Shown: positions 27,477 to 36,020 of the stretch, piece after piece
How the letters are laid out: each line of letters starts with the position of its first letter
How positions within the stretch are numbered: position 1 is the first letter of the stretch
Assembly: GCF_050908845.1 (NCBI RefSeq)
Contig: NZ_CP194171.1
Span: forward strand, 1,488,001 to 1,552,000
DNA: 64,000 bases
Origin: Marinobacterium_D sp050908845
GTDB lineage: Bacteria; Pseudomonadota; Gammaproteobacteria; Pseudomonadales; Balneatricaceae
Direction: 5' to 3'
Program-made: the position numbers and the translations under genes
The notes under the pieces: generated by a model
Seen by the model: only the letters and a program-made list of their open reading frames with translations
Databases searched by the model: none
What the model was told of the DNA's origin: nothing

Positions 27477-28457
27477 ATGAATCCCAACAGACTGACCAAG
27501 TTTCTACTCGCCTTTGCGTTGCTGAGTGCCCAGTCGGTTGCTCAGGCGGAATATCTCGACGCCATCGAGCTTCCGGCGTTACAGACAGAGGCCGCAACGC
27601 AATCACTGCTCCTCGATATCACCAGGGTCGGTGATCGCATCATAACGGTGGGTGAGCGCGGACATGTCCTGCTGTCCGACGATCACGGCGCAACCTGGAT
27701 TCAGGGGCAGTCTCCCTCACGGATGCAGCTGAACGCACTCACCTTCGTTGACGACAGCGTGGGCTGGGCTGTCGGGGAAGGCGGGCTGATCATCCGCACC
27801 GATGACGGCGGCAAAAACTGGCAGCGCCAGTATGATGATGGCCTGGAGGGCCCTTTCCTCGACGTACTGTTTCGCAACAACCAGGAAGGTTTTGCGGTAG
27901 GTGTCTTCAACAGGATGCTCCATACCGATGATGGCGGCGAAAGCTGGGACGACTGGGGAGAGCATGTCGATAACCTCGACGAATGGCACCTGATGGCCAT
28001 GGCTGCCACCGGTCCCTCGCGTGATCGAATCTATATCGCCTCAGAAAAGGGGCTCGTATTCCGTTCGACCGACCAGGGCGAGAGCTTTGAGGCGATCGAA
28101 ACAGGTCATCAGGGCACTTTTCATGCGATCGCGGCGCGTCGCGGTGCCGATGGTGAGGATCGAATCGTGATGGTGGGCGTCGGCGGTGTCATCTACACCT
28201 CAACTGATGGCGGTGAAACCTGGGCCAGGATCGATTCAGGCACCGATCTGGGGTTGGCATCGGTAACCTGGCTTGATGATGGCGGTTTGCTGGCTGCCGG
28301 TGCCGGTGGTGTTCTGGTACGACTGCTGCCCAACCTGCAACAGGCAGACACCCGTTATACCCAAAACGGTGAGTCTCTCAGCGCGCTGGTTCAGCTCGAT
28401 TCCAATGAGGCGTTGCTGGTCGGTTTCGGTGGTTTGCACTCCTTTAACTTCCAGTAA
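27477..28457 (+). CDS. YCF48-like beta-propeller protein, exported
   Basis: 326 residues. A signal peptide (MNPNRLTKFLLAFALLSAQSV) precedes repeated Asp-box-like turns: SDDHGATW, TDDGGKNW, TDDGGESW, STDQGESF and STDGGETW, about 45 residues apart. This is the pattern of a beta-propeller of the YCF48/BNR type. Homologues in such operons are annotated as photosystem assembly factor-like, but the function in non-phototrophs is unknown. It probably works with the MMPL-type transporter that follows 64 bases later. Confidence 0.85.
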   Translation: MNPNRLTKFLLAFALLSAQSVAQAEYLDAIELPALQTEAATQSLLLDITRVGDRIITVGERGHVLLSDDHGATWIQGQSPSRMQLNALTFVDDSVGWAVGEGGLIIRTDDGGKNWQRQYDDGLEGPFLDVLFRNNQEGFAVGVFNRMLHTDDGGESWDDWGEHVDNLDEWHLMAMAATGPSRDRIYIASEKGLVFRSTDQGESFEAIETGHQGTFHAIAARRGADGEDRIVMVGVGGVIYTSTDGGETWARIDSGTDLGLASVTWLDDGGLLAAGAGGVLVRLLPNLQQADTRYTQNGESLSALVQLDSNEALLVGFGGLHSFNFQ

Positions 28458-28521
28458 TCACGCATCCCGTCCCAGCATCACAGCTGCTGTGCAGTCGGAA
28501 GTAAATCCAAGGTAGAACATC

Positions 28522-30933
28522 ATGACAAAAAGCTATCATGAGGTGTCATTTTCCCGCTTGGAAAATGCCCTGTTTAAGATGCGTGCCCCCATTCTTGTAC
28601 TCAGTTTGCTGGTCACGATCTTTCTGGCTTACCGCGCCACCTTCCTGGTCCCGGATACCCGTCTGGAACGGCTGATTCCAAGCAGCCATGAATTCGTTGA
28701 AAATGCCAGGGGAACGCTGGGCGAAGTGTCGGCGGCAGGCAGTAGTGTCATCCGTGTTGCCGTCAGCCGCTCAGAAGGCACTATCTATGATTACGATTAC
28801 CTCCTGGATCTGCAAAAAATCAGCGACGAGCTGTCATTACTGCCGGGTGTGGATACCGGCAGCCTTAACTCGCTCTGGTCTCCCGGCATGCTCTGGCTTG
28901 CTATCACCCCCGAGGGGTTCGAAAGTGGGCCGATTATCAGCAGCGATGATTTCGATATTAGCGCCAAGGGAGTAGAGGCCATTCGCAATAATGTACTGCG
29001 TGCCGGCCTGGTGGGCAGCTATGTGTCCAACGATGGCCGTTCATCGATGATCGACTTTCAGGTACTGCCGATTAATGCCGCGACCGGCGAAGCAACGGAT
29101 TACAACCTGTTGTCGCAGCGCATTGAAGATATTCGTGCCCGCTATGAAAACGACAACCTGAAGATCCAGGTGATCGGTGATATCAAGAAGGTGGCTGATC
29201 TGGTCGATGGTTTCAGCCAGATCGTACTGTTTTTCCTGATCGCTTTTCTGATTACTGCAGGGCTTCTGTACCAGTATGCACGATGCCTGCGTGCCACTCT
29301 GGTACCGCTGGCCTGTTCCGTCGTTGCCGTGATCTGGCAGCTGGGTGCATTGAACCTGATCGGCGCCAATCTGGGTGTGTTTTCGGTTCTTGTACCCTTC
29401 CTGGTGTTTGCAATTGCGGTCAGCCATGGCGTACAGATGATTAACAGCATTGCTCATGAAGCCGCTGCCGGGGCCAGCAAACTGGATGCGGCGCGATTGA
29501 GCTTTCACCGGCTCTACCGTCCGGGCCTGCTTGCCCTGATCAGTGACGGCATCGGTTTTGCGATGCTGTTTGTCATCGATATAGGCGCAATCAAGGATCT
29601 GGCAATGGTCGCCAGCATCGGTGTGGCGCTGGTGATTTTCACCAACCTGATTCTGCTGCCGCTGCTGATGTCCTATATCGGTGTTGGTGCTGTGGGTATC
29701 AAGCGCTCGGAGGCCAAGCAGCAGGATGAAAATCGCTTCTGGGATCTGGTTGCACACTTCTCTGAGCCGGGGCCGGCGAAGCTGGCGATAGCGGCAGCGC
29801 TGGTGCTGGCAGTGGGCGGCTTCTATCTGGGCAAGGATCTGCGCATCGGCGATCTGGACAAGGGGGCACCCGAGCTAAGACCCGACTCCCGTTACAACCT
29901 GGACAACAGCTACATTACCGGTCAATACAGCACCAGTACCGATTTGATGACGGTGTTCGTTCAGGTACCCAAGGGGGAGTGCGGTAGCTACAAAACCATC
30001 GATATTGTTGATCGTCTGGGCTGGAAACTGCGCAATACAGCGGGTGTCCAATCGGTCGACTCGGCCGCAGAAACCGCCAAGTTCAGTCGCTTCGTGGCTA
30101 ACGAAGGCAACCCTAAGTTTCATTCCATACCGCGTGACGAGCGAGTCCTGATGCGTTCCATCGAACGTGTGGGCGGAAGCAGCCTGACTCTGGACTATGA
30201 TGCGGCAAGCTGTGACCACCAGGATATACAGCTTGAGTTGGCCGATCATCGTCAGGAAACCCTGCTGACCGTGGTTAACGCTGTGCAGGACTTCGCCCGC
30301 GACAATAACGATGCTGCAATCAACATTATGCTGGGCTCAGGCAACGCCACCTTTGAAGCCGCCACGAATGAGGTGATTGCCAAAGCCCAATACGAGACCC
30401 TTGTTTACATCTATGTGGTTGTCGGGCTGATGTGCTTGCTGATGTTCCGCTCGCTGAAGGCGGTGGTCTGCATCCTGTTGCCGTTGGCGCTGACATCCAT
30501 ACTCTGTCAGGCATTGATGGCCCTGCTGGGTATGGGGGTGAAGGTGGCTACATTGCCGGTAATTGCGCTGGGAGTCGGGATCGGTGTCGATTATGGCATC
30601 TACATCTATGAGCGACTGCGTATCCACCTGAACCAAGGGGAACCGCTGCGCCTGGCCTATCGCAACACCCTGAGATCGACCGGCAGGGCAGTGTCCTTTA
30701 CCGGTATCACCCTGGCCGTTGGTGTGGCGACCTGGATCTTCTCCCCGATTCGCTTCCAGGCCGACATGGGCGTACTGCTGATCTTCATGTTCCTGTGGAA
30801 TATGGTGGGCGCACTGGTTCTGCTGCCGGCTCTGGTTCGGTTGTTTTACCGGCGTAATTTCGAATCTGCGGATCCGGCACAGGCCTCTAGCAGCAAGTCC
30901 TGGCCAGCGTCAGAGCTGGAAGGTTCAACCTGA
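28522..30933 (+). CDS. MMPL/RND-superfamily transporter
   Basis: 803 residues with two repeats, each of one membrane segment, a large periplasmic loop and five membrane segments (segments near residues 20-40, 235-390, 420-440 and 625-780). GIGVDYGIYIYERLR in the second repeat is a typical RND membrane helix motif. Family members move lipids, hopanoids, siderophores or other hydrophobic molecules. In this operon it follows DUF1302, DUF1329 and YCF48-like genes, suggesting one trans-envelope transport system. A strong hairpin follows the gene. Confidence 0.87.
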   Translation: MTKSYHEVSFSRLENALFKMRAPILVLSLLVTIFLAYRATFLVPDTRLERLIPSSHEFVENARGTLGEVSAAGSSVIRVAVSRSEGTIYDYDYLLDLQKISDELSLLPGVDTGSLNSLWSPGMLWLAITPEGFESGPIISSDDFDISAKGVEAIRNNVLRAGLVGSYVSNDGRSSMIDFQVLPINAATGEATDYNLLSQRIEDIRARYENDNLKIQVIGDIKKVADLVDGFSQIVLFFLIAFLITAGLLYQYARCLRATLVPLACSVVAVIWQLGALNLIGANLGVFSVLVPFLVFAIAVSHGVQMINSIAHEAAAGASKLDAARLSFHRLYRPGLLALISDGIGFAMLFVIDIGAIKDLAMVASIGVALVIFTNLILLPLLMSYIGVGAVGIKRSEAKQQDENRFWDLVAHFSEPGPAKLAIAAALVLAVGGFYLGKDLRIGDLDKGAPELRPDSRYNLDNSYITGQYSTSTDLMTVFVQVPKGECGSYKTIDIVDRLGWKLRNTAGVQSVDSAAETAKFSRFVANEGNPKFHSIPRDERVLMRSIERVGGSSLTLDYDAASCDHQDIQLELADHRQETLLTVVNAVQDFARDNNDAAINIMLGSGNATFEAATNEVIAKAQYETLVYIYVVVGLMCLLMFRSLKAVVCILLPLALTSILCQALMALLGMGVKVATLPVIALGVGIGVDYGIYIYERLRIHLNQGEPLRLAYRNTLRSTGRAVSFTGITLAVGVATWIFSPIRFQADMGVLLIFMFLWNMVGALVLLPALVRLFYRRNFESADPAQASSSKSWPASELEGST

Positions 30934-30984
30934 GGCTGTGACTGCCCCCCGTTCTTGTCGGGACTGGGGGCAAAACAGCCTTAA

Positions 30985-31036
30985 CCGGAGCGGGAGGCCT
31001 GTCCCTATCAAGAGGCAGGCCTCCCGCTCCGGGTTT
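30985..31036 (+). terminator. Strong hairpin after the RND operon
   Basis: A perfect 17-bp stem (30985-31001 with 31016-31032, beginning CCGGAGCGGGAGGCCTG), 14-base loop, then GTTTATA. The run of T is short, but the stem is very stable; termination of the operon is likely. Confidence 0.7.
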
Positions 31037-31044
31037 ATACTGTT

Positions 31045-31076
31045 GCTCCGATGCTCCGATGCTCCGATGCTCCGAT
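31045..31076. repeat. Four tandem copies of an 8-bp unit
   Basis: GCTCCGAT is repeated exactly four times in 31045-31076, just behind the RND terminator. It could change copy number by slippage. Confidence 0.9.
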
Positions 31077-31472
31077 CCTGGGTATCCATCCCCCCACGAA
31101 TAGACTCCCGCATACCTGGAACAGATAGCAGGTAAAGTGTCGGCTGAATAGCCGACCGGTCTTCTTCCGATACCAGTACACAGCTTTGTCCCGCTTACCC
31201 ATGAGGGAGGTGGGATTCGGCGGTCTCATCAATCAACCGGTAAAGCTTGCTGCACGCCCCTGTTGCAGTAATTACAGTCATGACGCACCTTTATTGTGTT
31301 CAAGTGTTGTTCAGAAATGTACGTTTTAAGTACGTAGGGACGAACGATTGGCTTGTCTTGTCAGGAAACAGGGCTCTGGCCCCAGCTCCGTATTTATTGG
31401 TTCCCGGTAACCTTTTATGAAGTTGCAGCCTGGCACATCTAAAAAGCCCAAATAATTGGAAGGCAGACGGAA
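31077..31472. other. Gene-free stretch with a short palindromic repeat
   Basis: No convincing gene is seen. A 65-codon minus-strand open frame here reads through the tandem repeat and has no recognisable family. A copy of the GGAAACAGGGCTCTGGCCCC repeat lies at 31364-31384. The upstream region of the esterase gene follows. Confidence 0.6.
31364..31384. repeat. Short palindromic repeat, copy 1 (degenerate)
   Basis: GGAAACAGGGCTCTGGCCCC, related to the better palindromes at 41851, 43071 and 43914. The core AGGGCTCTG is kept, but the right arm has decayed. Confidence 0.7.
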
Positions 31473-32546
31473 ATGCTCAATCGATTAGGTACTTGTTTGA
31501 ATGCGGAAGCGATCCAGAAACCGGGCTTAAAAGCTTTAGTGCCGATGTTACTGACAGCCTTATTGCTGATCGGCTTGAGTCCGGTTAGTGCGGCTACGCT
31601 CACTGAAGTGAGTGATTTTGGGTCCAACCCCGGCGATCTGCGGATGTATGAATACATCCCGGATGACCTGCCGGAAGGCCGCCCGCTGGTGGTGGCATTG
31701 CACGGATGCAGTCAGAGTGCCTCCGCTTATGACGATGAGACCGGCTGGGTCAGCCTTGCCGATCGCTGGCAGTTTTCCCTGCTGCTGCCAGAACAGCAGA
31801 AGATCAATAACAGCTCTTTCTGCTTCAACTGGTTCAACGGCAGCCATTATATGGACTGGATCTTCTGGTGGACCGATTGGGGTAATGATATTGATCGAGG
31901 CGAAGGGGAAGCGCTCTCCATCAAGCAGATGATCGATCACCTGGCGGATAAACAGCAGGTGGATACCCGCCGTGTTTATGTGACGGGTCTCTCAGCGGGC
32001 GGCGCTATGACAGCGGTAATGCTTTCCACTTATCCGGAGCTTTTTGCGGGCGGCGGGATTATCGCCGGTGTTCCCTATAAATGTGCACGTTATTCCATCA
32101 CGGCGCTGACTGATTGCGGAGTCGATGCGGACAGCGCAGGGTCCGTACCTATCAAGGACCTACCACCAGAAGAGTGGGGGGATCTGGTTCGTGATGCCAG
32201 CGACCACACCGGCCCCTGGCCCCGGCTATCGATCTGGCAGGGCGATGCGGACAAGCGAGTGATCCCGGACAATGCCAGAGAGTTGCTGGAGCAGTGGGCC
32301 AATGTCCAGGGTATAGATACCACCCCCGACATTGAAGATAGCGTGAAGGGTTATCCACATAAGTTTTATCAGGATGATGCGGGCAACGCATTGATCGAGA
32401 CCTACCTGATCACCGGTACGGGGCATGGTACGCCAGTCGATCCGGGGGCAGGCGAAGACCAGTGCGGTGTGCCGGGCGGACATATTCTCGATACCGATAT
32501 CTGTGCCAGCTACTTTATTGGCAAGTTCTGGGGGCTCGATCAGTGA
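31473..32546 (+). CDS. Secreted esterase, PHB depolymerase/feruloyl-esterase-like (CE1 type)
   Basis: 357 residues. A long N-terminal export region (hydrophobic core VPMLLTALLLIGLSPVSA, residues about 26-43) precedes an alpha/beta-hydrolase domain. The oxyanion region is VALHGCSQSASAYD, the nucleophile lies in TGLSAGGAMTAVM (Ser about residue 175) and the His is in GTGHGTPVD. This pattern belongs to the PHB-depolymerase-like esterases. Extracellular or periplasmic hydrolysis of a polyester or plant ester is likely. No substrate-binding domain is attached, so the natural substrate is open. GGAAGG lies upstream of the ATG. Confidence 0.85.
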   Translation: MLNRLGTCLNAEAIQKPGLKALVPMLLTALLLIGLSPVSAATLTEVSDFGSNPGDLRMYEYIPDDLPEGRPLVVALHGCSQSASAYDDETGWVSLADRWQFSLLLPEQQKINNSSFCFNWFNGSHYMDWIFWWTDWGNDIDRGEGEALSIKQMIDHLADKQQVDTRRVYVTGLSAGGAMTAVMLSTYPELFAGGGIIAGVPYKCARYSITALTDCGVDADSAGSVPIKDLPPEEWGDLVRDASDHTGPWPRLSIWQGDADKRVIPDNARELLEQWANVQGIDTTPDIEDSVKGYPHKFYQDDAGNALIETYLITGTGHGTPVDPGAGEDQCGVPGGHILDTDICASYFIGKFWGLDQ

Positions 32547-32603
32547 GTGCTTCGATAAGGGAATGGACGTCGGAGCAGATCTGCGCCGCTATCACTTGTG
32601 TAA

Positions 32604-32817
32604 CCGGATATCGCCAAAGCCTGGGGGGCCGTTGCCCGGGTTAGGTCATCCTGCCTGCTGGCGCCGGACAATATCGTCCCGGTTGCCGGTGGGTACTGGT
32701 GCATAACAGTGAGAACGAGGTTGTTGCTGCGGAGGGTATCAGCGGTGGTCTGTCAGATCTGGATGAGCGGTGTGCAATCTTCGCTATCGAGTCGGCGGGT
32801 CTTACGGCTGATAGGGA
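32604..32817 (+). pseudogene. Decayed GlcG/HbpS-family gene
   Basis: The DNA aligns by eye with the intact GlcG gene at 19810: GATATCGCC-AAAGCCTGGGG (missing 6 bases), then CCTGCCTGCTGG, then a jump over about 50 bases to AATATCGTCCCGGTTGCCGG, GAGAACGAGGTTGTTG and CTGTCAGATCTGGATGAGC. Deletions and frame changes break it, and the 5' part is missing. It probably arose by duplication or transfer and then decayed. The rest of 32547-33181 holds only a hairpin. Confidence 0.75.
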
Positions 32818-32919
32818 TAAAATCTAAAAGTTATAAACAGCCAGGAAGCCAGGTGAGGAGAGGGAGACAGAGAGCCGACAAACCGGCAATCAGGGCCTGC
32901 AAAAATGTGTATCTGTTAA

Positions 32920-32959
32920 AAAAGATCCCCTTACCCTGTTGATACTCAAAGGTAAGGGG
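32920..32959 (-). terminator. Hairpin terminator, minus strand
   Basis: CCCCTTACC (32927-32935) pairs with GGTAAGGGG (32951-32959). Read on the minus strand it is followed by TCTTTTTTAAC. It could end transcripts of the porin gene about 220 bases away, or mark the end of a lost gene. Confidence 0.55.
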
Positions 32960-33181
32960 ACGCCGCGAATTATTGTAGGACCAAACAGATTCCAGTGACT
33001 GGAATAGGCCGCGGCAAACGCTGAGTTATACCCGGTGTACCAATGCGTTGGAAAAGCTGCCTGGCCAGCCGAGTCCGTTATTAACGGTCCGACTGGCCGT
33101 TGATCAAATCCGGCTTAAACGATTATCAGCTCGAAAATATTCTGCCGATATAAATTCGTAAAACCGGGGCAGCTATGCTTT

Positions 33182-34462
33182 TTAGAACCTGTAATTAACT
33201 GATACGCGAGTCGTGAAAAGGTCGTCGTTTCCGACGGCCTCACGATCGAAGTCCATATAGGATGACTTGACTCGTGCGCTCAGGCCTTCGACAGTCTGGA
33301 ACTTGTAGCGGATGTCGATTCCGGCCTCATAGCCACCGTCAAGGTCCTTGCCACTGGCAGCGATACCCGCGTCACTCTGTTTCCAGCCGGAGTACACCAG
33401 ATCTGCTTTCAAACCCGGGACGCCAAAACCGTAACTGACGCGCAGGGAGGTGGTGTCCAGTCCGGCGAAGATCTCGTCGATAAAGCCGGATTTGTAGCTG
33501 CGGAACATCGGCACATGGCCCAGGGATCCCGGGAAGTTGCCGTCATCCTGCACGGAGGTGTAGCCCAGCTGAACTTCGACACCCTTGATCTGAGTTTGCG
33601 CCTTGACGCCCCAATAGCCGGTATCGTCGCGGTTTTCATAGTCGGCGGTCATAGCCTTGGCACCCAGTACCCAGCTTGAGTTCGGTACCTTGTAGGTCAG
33701 CCCCAGGAAGCCGGTATCGTAGGGATCTGCAGTCACCGCCGCGGCGGGCGGATCACCTGCGGGGTCATCATTGTCATTCGACAGCCACTGGGCTTCGATA
33801 TTGAGGCCTGTGAAGCTGTTGTTGCTCAGATAGAGCGAGTAGATGAGATCATCGTACTGCTTGTCTTCCTGGGTAATGCCGCCGTTTGAATCGTCGCCGT
33901 AACGCATATTCCAGCGGTCAACCACCATCAGTTTCAGCGTGGTATCGGGCAGGTCGCGGTTGTCGATGACAAGGGCGTCGAAGGAGTCCTGCATCGGGAA
34001 TGCACCGCTGTTCATCAGCAGCGGGCTGACGATCTTCTGACGACCGATACGCACGCTGGTCGCGGTCATCTCTTTGTTGAAGGCGTATTCCAGGTAAGCC
34101 AGGCGAAGGTCTGTTGCATCGATGGTGACACGGGCATCATCTTCACCGCCGGCCACGGTCAGGCCGCTGTCCTCATCCTGAATGCCCCAGTCCCGGCCAG
34201 CCTGGAAACCTACCACGGCCTTGAAACCGTTGAAGCTGCCGGTCTCATAATTCAGGTCGAGGGCGGAACCAAGTACGTTGGCATTATTGAGTGCGCCGGC
34301 CTCTGGCTTGGCATCCGAATAGGAGCTGCCCGCATAAGTATTGCGTATCTCACCACTGACTTTCCCCCCGGTCAGTGCTTCGCGAAAAGAATCTGCCTGT
34401 ACGTTTGCGGTTGTAGATGCTGCGATGGCGGCTGCCAACAAAATGTCATGACGAAGCTTCAT
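33182..34462 (-). CDS. Outer-membrane porin, OprD-like
   Basis: 426 residues with a signal peptide (MKLRHDILLAAAIAASTTANVQA) and amphipathic beta strands through to a C-terminal Phe (TTRVSVNYRF), as for an outer-membrane barrel. SFREALTGGKVSGEIRNTYAG and DLRLAYLEYAFNKEMTATSVRIGRQ resemble OprD/OprO-like specific porins. It follows fdhA on the same strand after 260 bases. It may let the substrate of the TRAP transporter cross the outer membrane, which is inferred from position only. Confidence 0.8.
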   Translation of the reverse strand: MKLRHDILLAAAIAASTTANVQADSFREALTGGKVSGEIRNTYAGSSYSDAKPEAGALNNANVLGSALDLNYETGSFNGFKAVVGFQAGRDWGIQDEDSGLTVAGGEDDARVTIDATDLRLAYLEYAFNKEMTATSVRIGRQKIVSPLLMNSGAFPMQDSFDALVIDNRDLPDTTLKLMVVDRWNMRYGDDSNGGITQEDKQYDDLIYSLYLSNNSFTGLNIEAQWLSNDNDDPAGDPPAAAVTADPYDTGFLGLTYKVPNSSWVLGAKAMTADYENRDDTGYWGVKAQTQIKGVEVQLGYTSVQDDGNFPGSLGHVPMFRSYKSGFIDEIFAGLDTTSLRVSYGFGVPGLKADLVYSGWKQSDAGIAASGKDLDGGYEAGIDIRYKFQTVEGLSARVKSSYMDFDREAVGNDDLFTTRVSVNYRF

Positions 34463-34684
34463 ATTATTACCTGTTATAGTTTTATTTTAAGAGGCGACTA
34501 TTTTGTTTTTATTTTTCAGGTCGCTAATTGATAAAATATTTACATTGATTTTATTCACGACGTAGTAAGTGCTTTTTCTCCTGTATATCCCCAATGGAAA
34601 TACCCAAACACTTTTTAGGTTTTCTTCGGGCGGCAAAAACCTGTCCACTCCGGTAGCGATCGGGGGCAGTGTTCGGGCCGAGCT

Positions 34685-34714
34685 GGCGACAGTGCGAAGG
34701 GGAGCACTGTCGCC
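34685..34714 (-). terminator. Stem-loop after fdhA
   Basis: GGCGACAGTGC (34685-34695) pairs with GCACTGTCGCC (34704-34714) just behind the fdhA stop. There is no run of T on the minus strand, so it may stabilise the message or only weaken read-through into the porin gene. Confidence 0.45.
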
Positions 34715-34721
34715 GGTCTTA

Positions 34722-35921
34722 CTAGGCCGCGACGGTTCCGTGCGGATCGATAACGAATTTCTTTGCGGCGCCACCGTCGAAATCGGCGTAGCCGTTCGGC
34801 GCCTGGTCCAGGTTGATCATCTGTACGTTGACCGCGTCAGCAATCTTGATCTTGTCGAACAGGATCGCCTGCATCAGCGGACGGTGGTACTTCATGACCG
34901 GGCACTGGCCGGTGTGGAAGGAGTGGGACTTCGCCCAGCCCAGGCCAAAGCGCATGCTCAGTGCGCCATGCTTGGCCGCATCGTCAACCGCACCCGGGTC
35001 TTCAGTCACGTACAGACCCGGAATACCGATCTGACCGCCGGCACGGGTGTGCTGCATGGCAGAGTTCAGTACGGTAGCCGGCGCTTCCTTGCCGTGGTTA
35101 CAGCCACAGGCGTGTGCTTCAAAGCCGACGCAGTCAACGAATGCATCCACTTCACGCTCGCCAAGGATCGCTTCCAGCTTGTCAGCCATATCGCCATCTT
35201 CGGTCAGGTCGATGGTTTCGCAGCCAAAGCTCTCAGCCTGCTTCAGGCGTTCCATGTTCATGTCACCGACGATGACGCAGGCAGCGCCAAGCAGGTGGGC
35301 AGACGCTGCTGCTGCCAGGCCAACAGGGCCGGCGCCGGCGATGTAAACGGTGGAACCCGGACCTACGCCCGCAGTGACGCAGCCGTGAAAGCCGGTGGGT
35401 AGAATGTCAGACAGCAGGGTCAGATCCTTGATCTTCTCCAGTGCCTGATCCTTGTCCGGGAATTTCAGCAGGTTGAAGTCAGCGTAAGGCACCATGACGT
35501 ATTCCGCCTGGCCACCGACCCAGCCGCCCATGTCGACGTAGCCGTATGCGGCGCCCGGACGGGCCGGGTTTACGTTCAGGCAGATGCCGGTGTTGCCTTC
35601 TTTACAGTTACGGCAGCGGCCGCACGCGATGTTGAACGGTACGGATACGATATCGCCGACGCTGAGGAATTCCACGTCGCGTCCGCATTCGATGATCTGT
35701 CCGGTGATTTCGTGACCCAGAACCAGGCCAGAGGGGGCTGTGGTACGGCCACGCACCATGTGCTGGTCAGAGCCGCAGATGTTGGTTGTGACGACTTTCA
35801 GGATGACACCGTGATCACACTTGCGCTTGCCCAGAGCCAGTTCCGGGAAGGCGATAGACTCGACGGCAACCGTGCCCGGTTCCTTGTATACGACGCCTCG
35901 GTTATCCGTTGATATTCCCAT
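34722..35921 (-). CDS. fdhA: Glutathione-independent formaldehyde dehydrogenase
   Basis: 399 residues, the length of Pseudomonas putida FdhA, a zinc-dependent medium-chain dehydrogenase that oxidises formaldehyde to formate with tightly bound NAD. The catalytic zinc site is visible in TTNICGSDQHMVRG and GHEITGQIIECG, the structural zinc cysteines in CGRCRNCKEGNTGIC, and the nucleotide loop in VYIAGAGPVGLAAA. The long insertion with HACGCNHGKEAPA is typical of this group. The ATG follows GGAG. It lies 99 bases after the sulfatase gene on the same strand, which suggests that the imported sulfate ester or its product releases formaldehyde. Confidence 0.93.
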   Translation of the reverse strand: MGISTDNRGVVYKEPGTVAVESIAFPELALGKRKCDHGVILKVVTTNICGSDQHMVRGRTTAPSGLVLGHEITGQIIECGRDVEFLSVGDIVSVPFNIACGRCRNCKEGNTGICLNVNPARPGAAYGYVDMGGWVGGQAEYVMVPYADFNLLKFPDKDQALEKIKDLTLLSDILPTGFHGCVTAGVGPGSTVYIAGAGPVGLAAAASAHLLGAACVIVGDMNMERLKQAESFGCETIDLTEDGDMADKLEAILGEREVDAFVDCVGFEAHACGCNHGKEAPATVLNSAMQHTRAGGQIGIPGLYVTEDPGAVDDAAKHGALSMRFGLGWAKSHSFHTGQCPVMKYHRPLMQAILFDKIKIADAVNVQMINLDQAPNGYADFDGGAAKKFVIDPHGTVAA

Positions 35922-36020
35922 TTTTATCTCCTTTATTATGTTGTGGAGGGCTAGAACGTTGGCGCTTTCGCGCCCGGCGCTTGTTAAGTGATATCTGCCT
36001 GGATAGTCCGTTTGATCTGG

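Noticed and set aside
31035..31232. 65-codon minus-strand open frame through the tandem repeat
   Set aside because: Its end is only the translated 8-bp repeat; no family or start signal.
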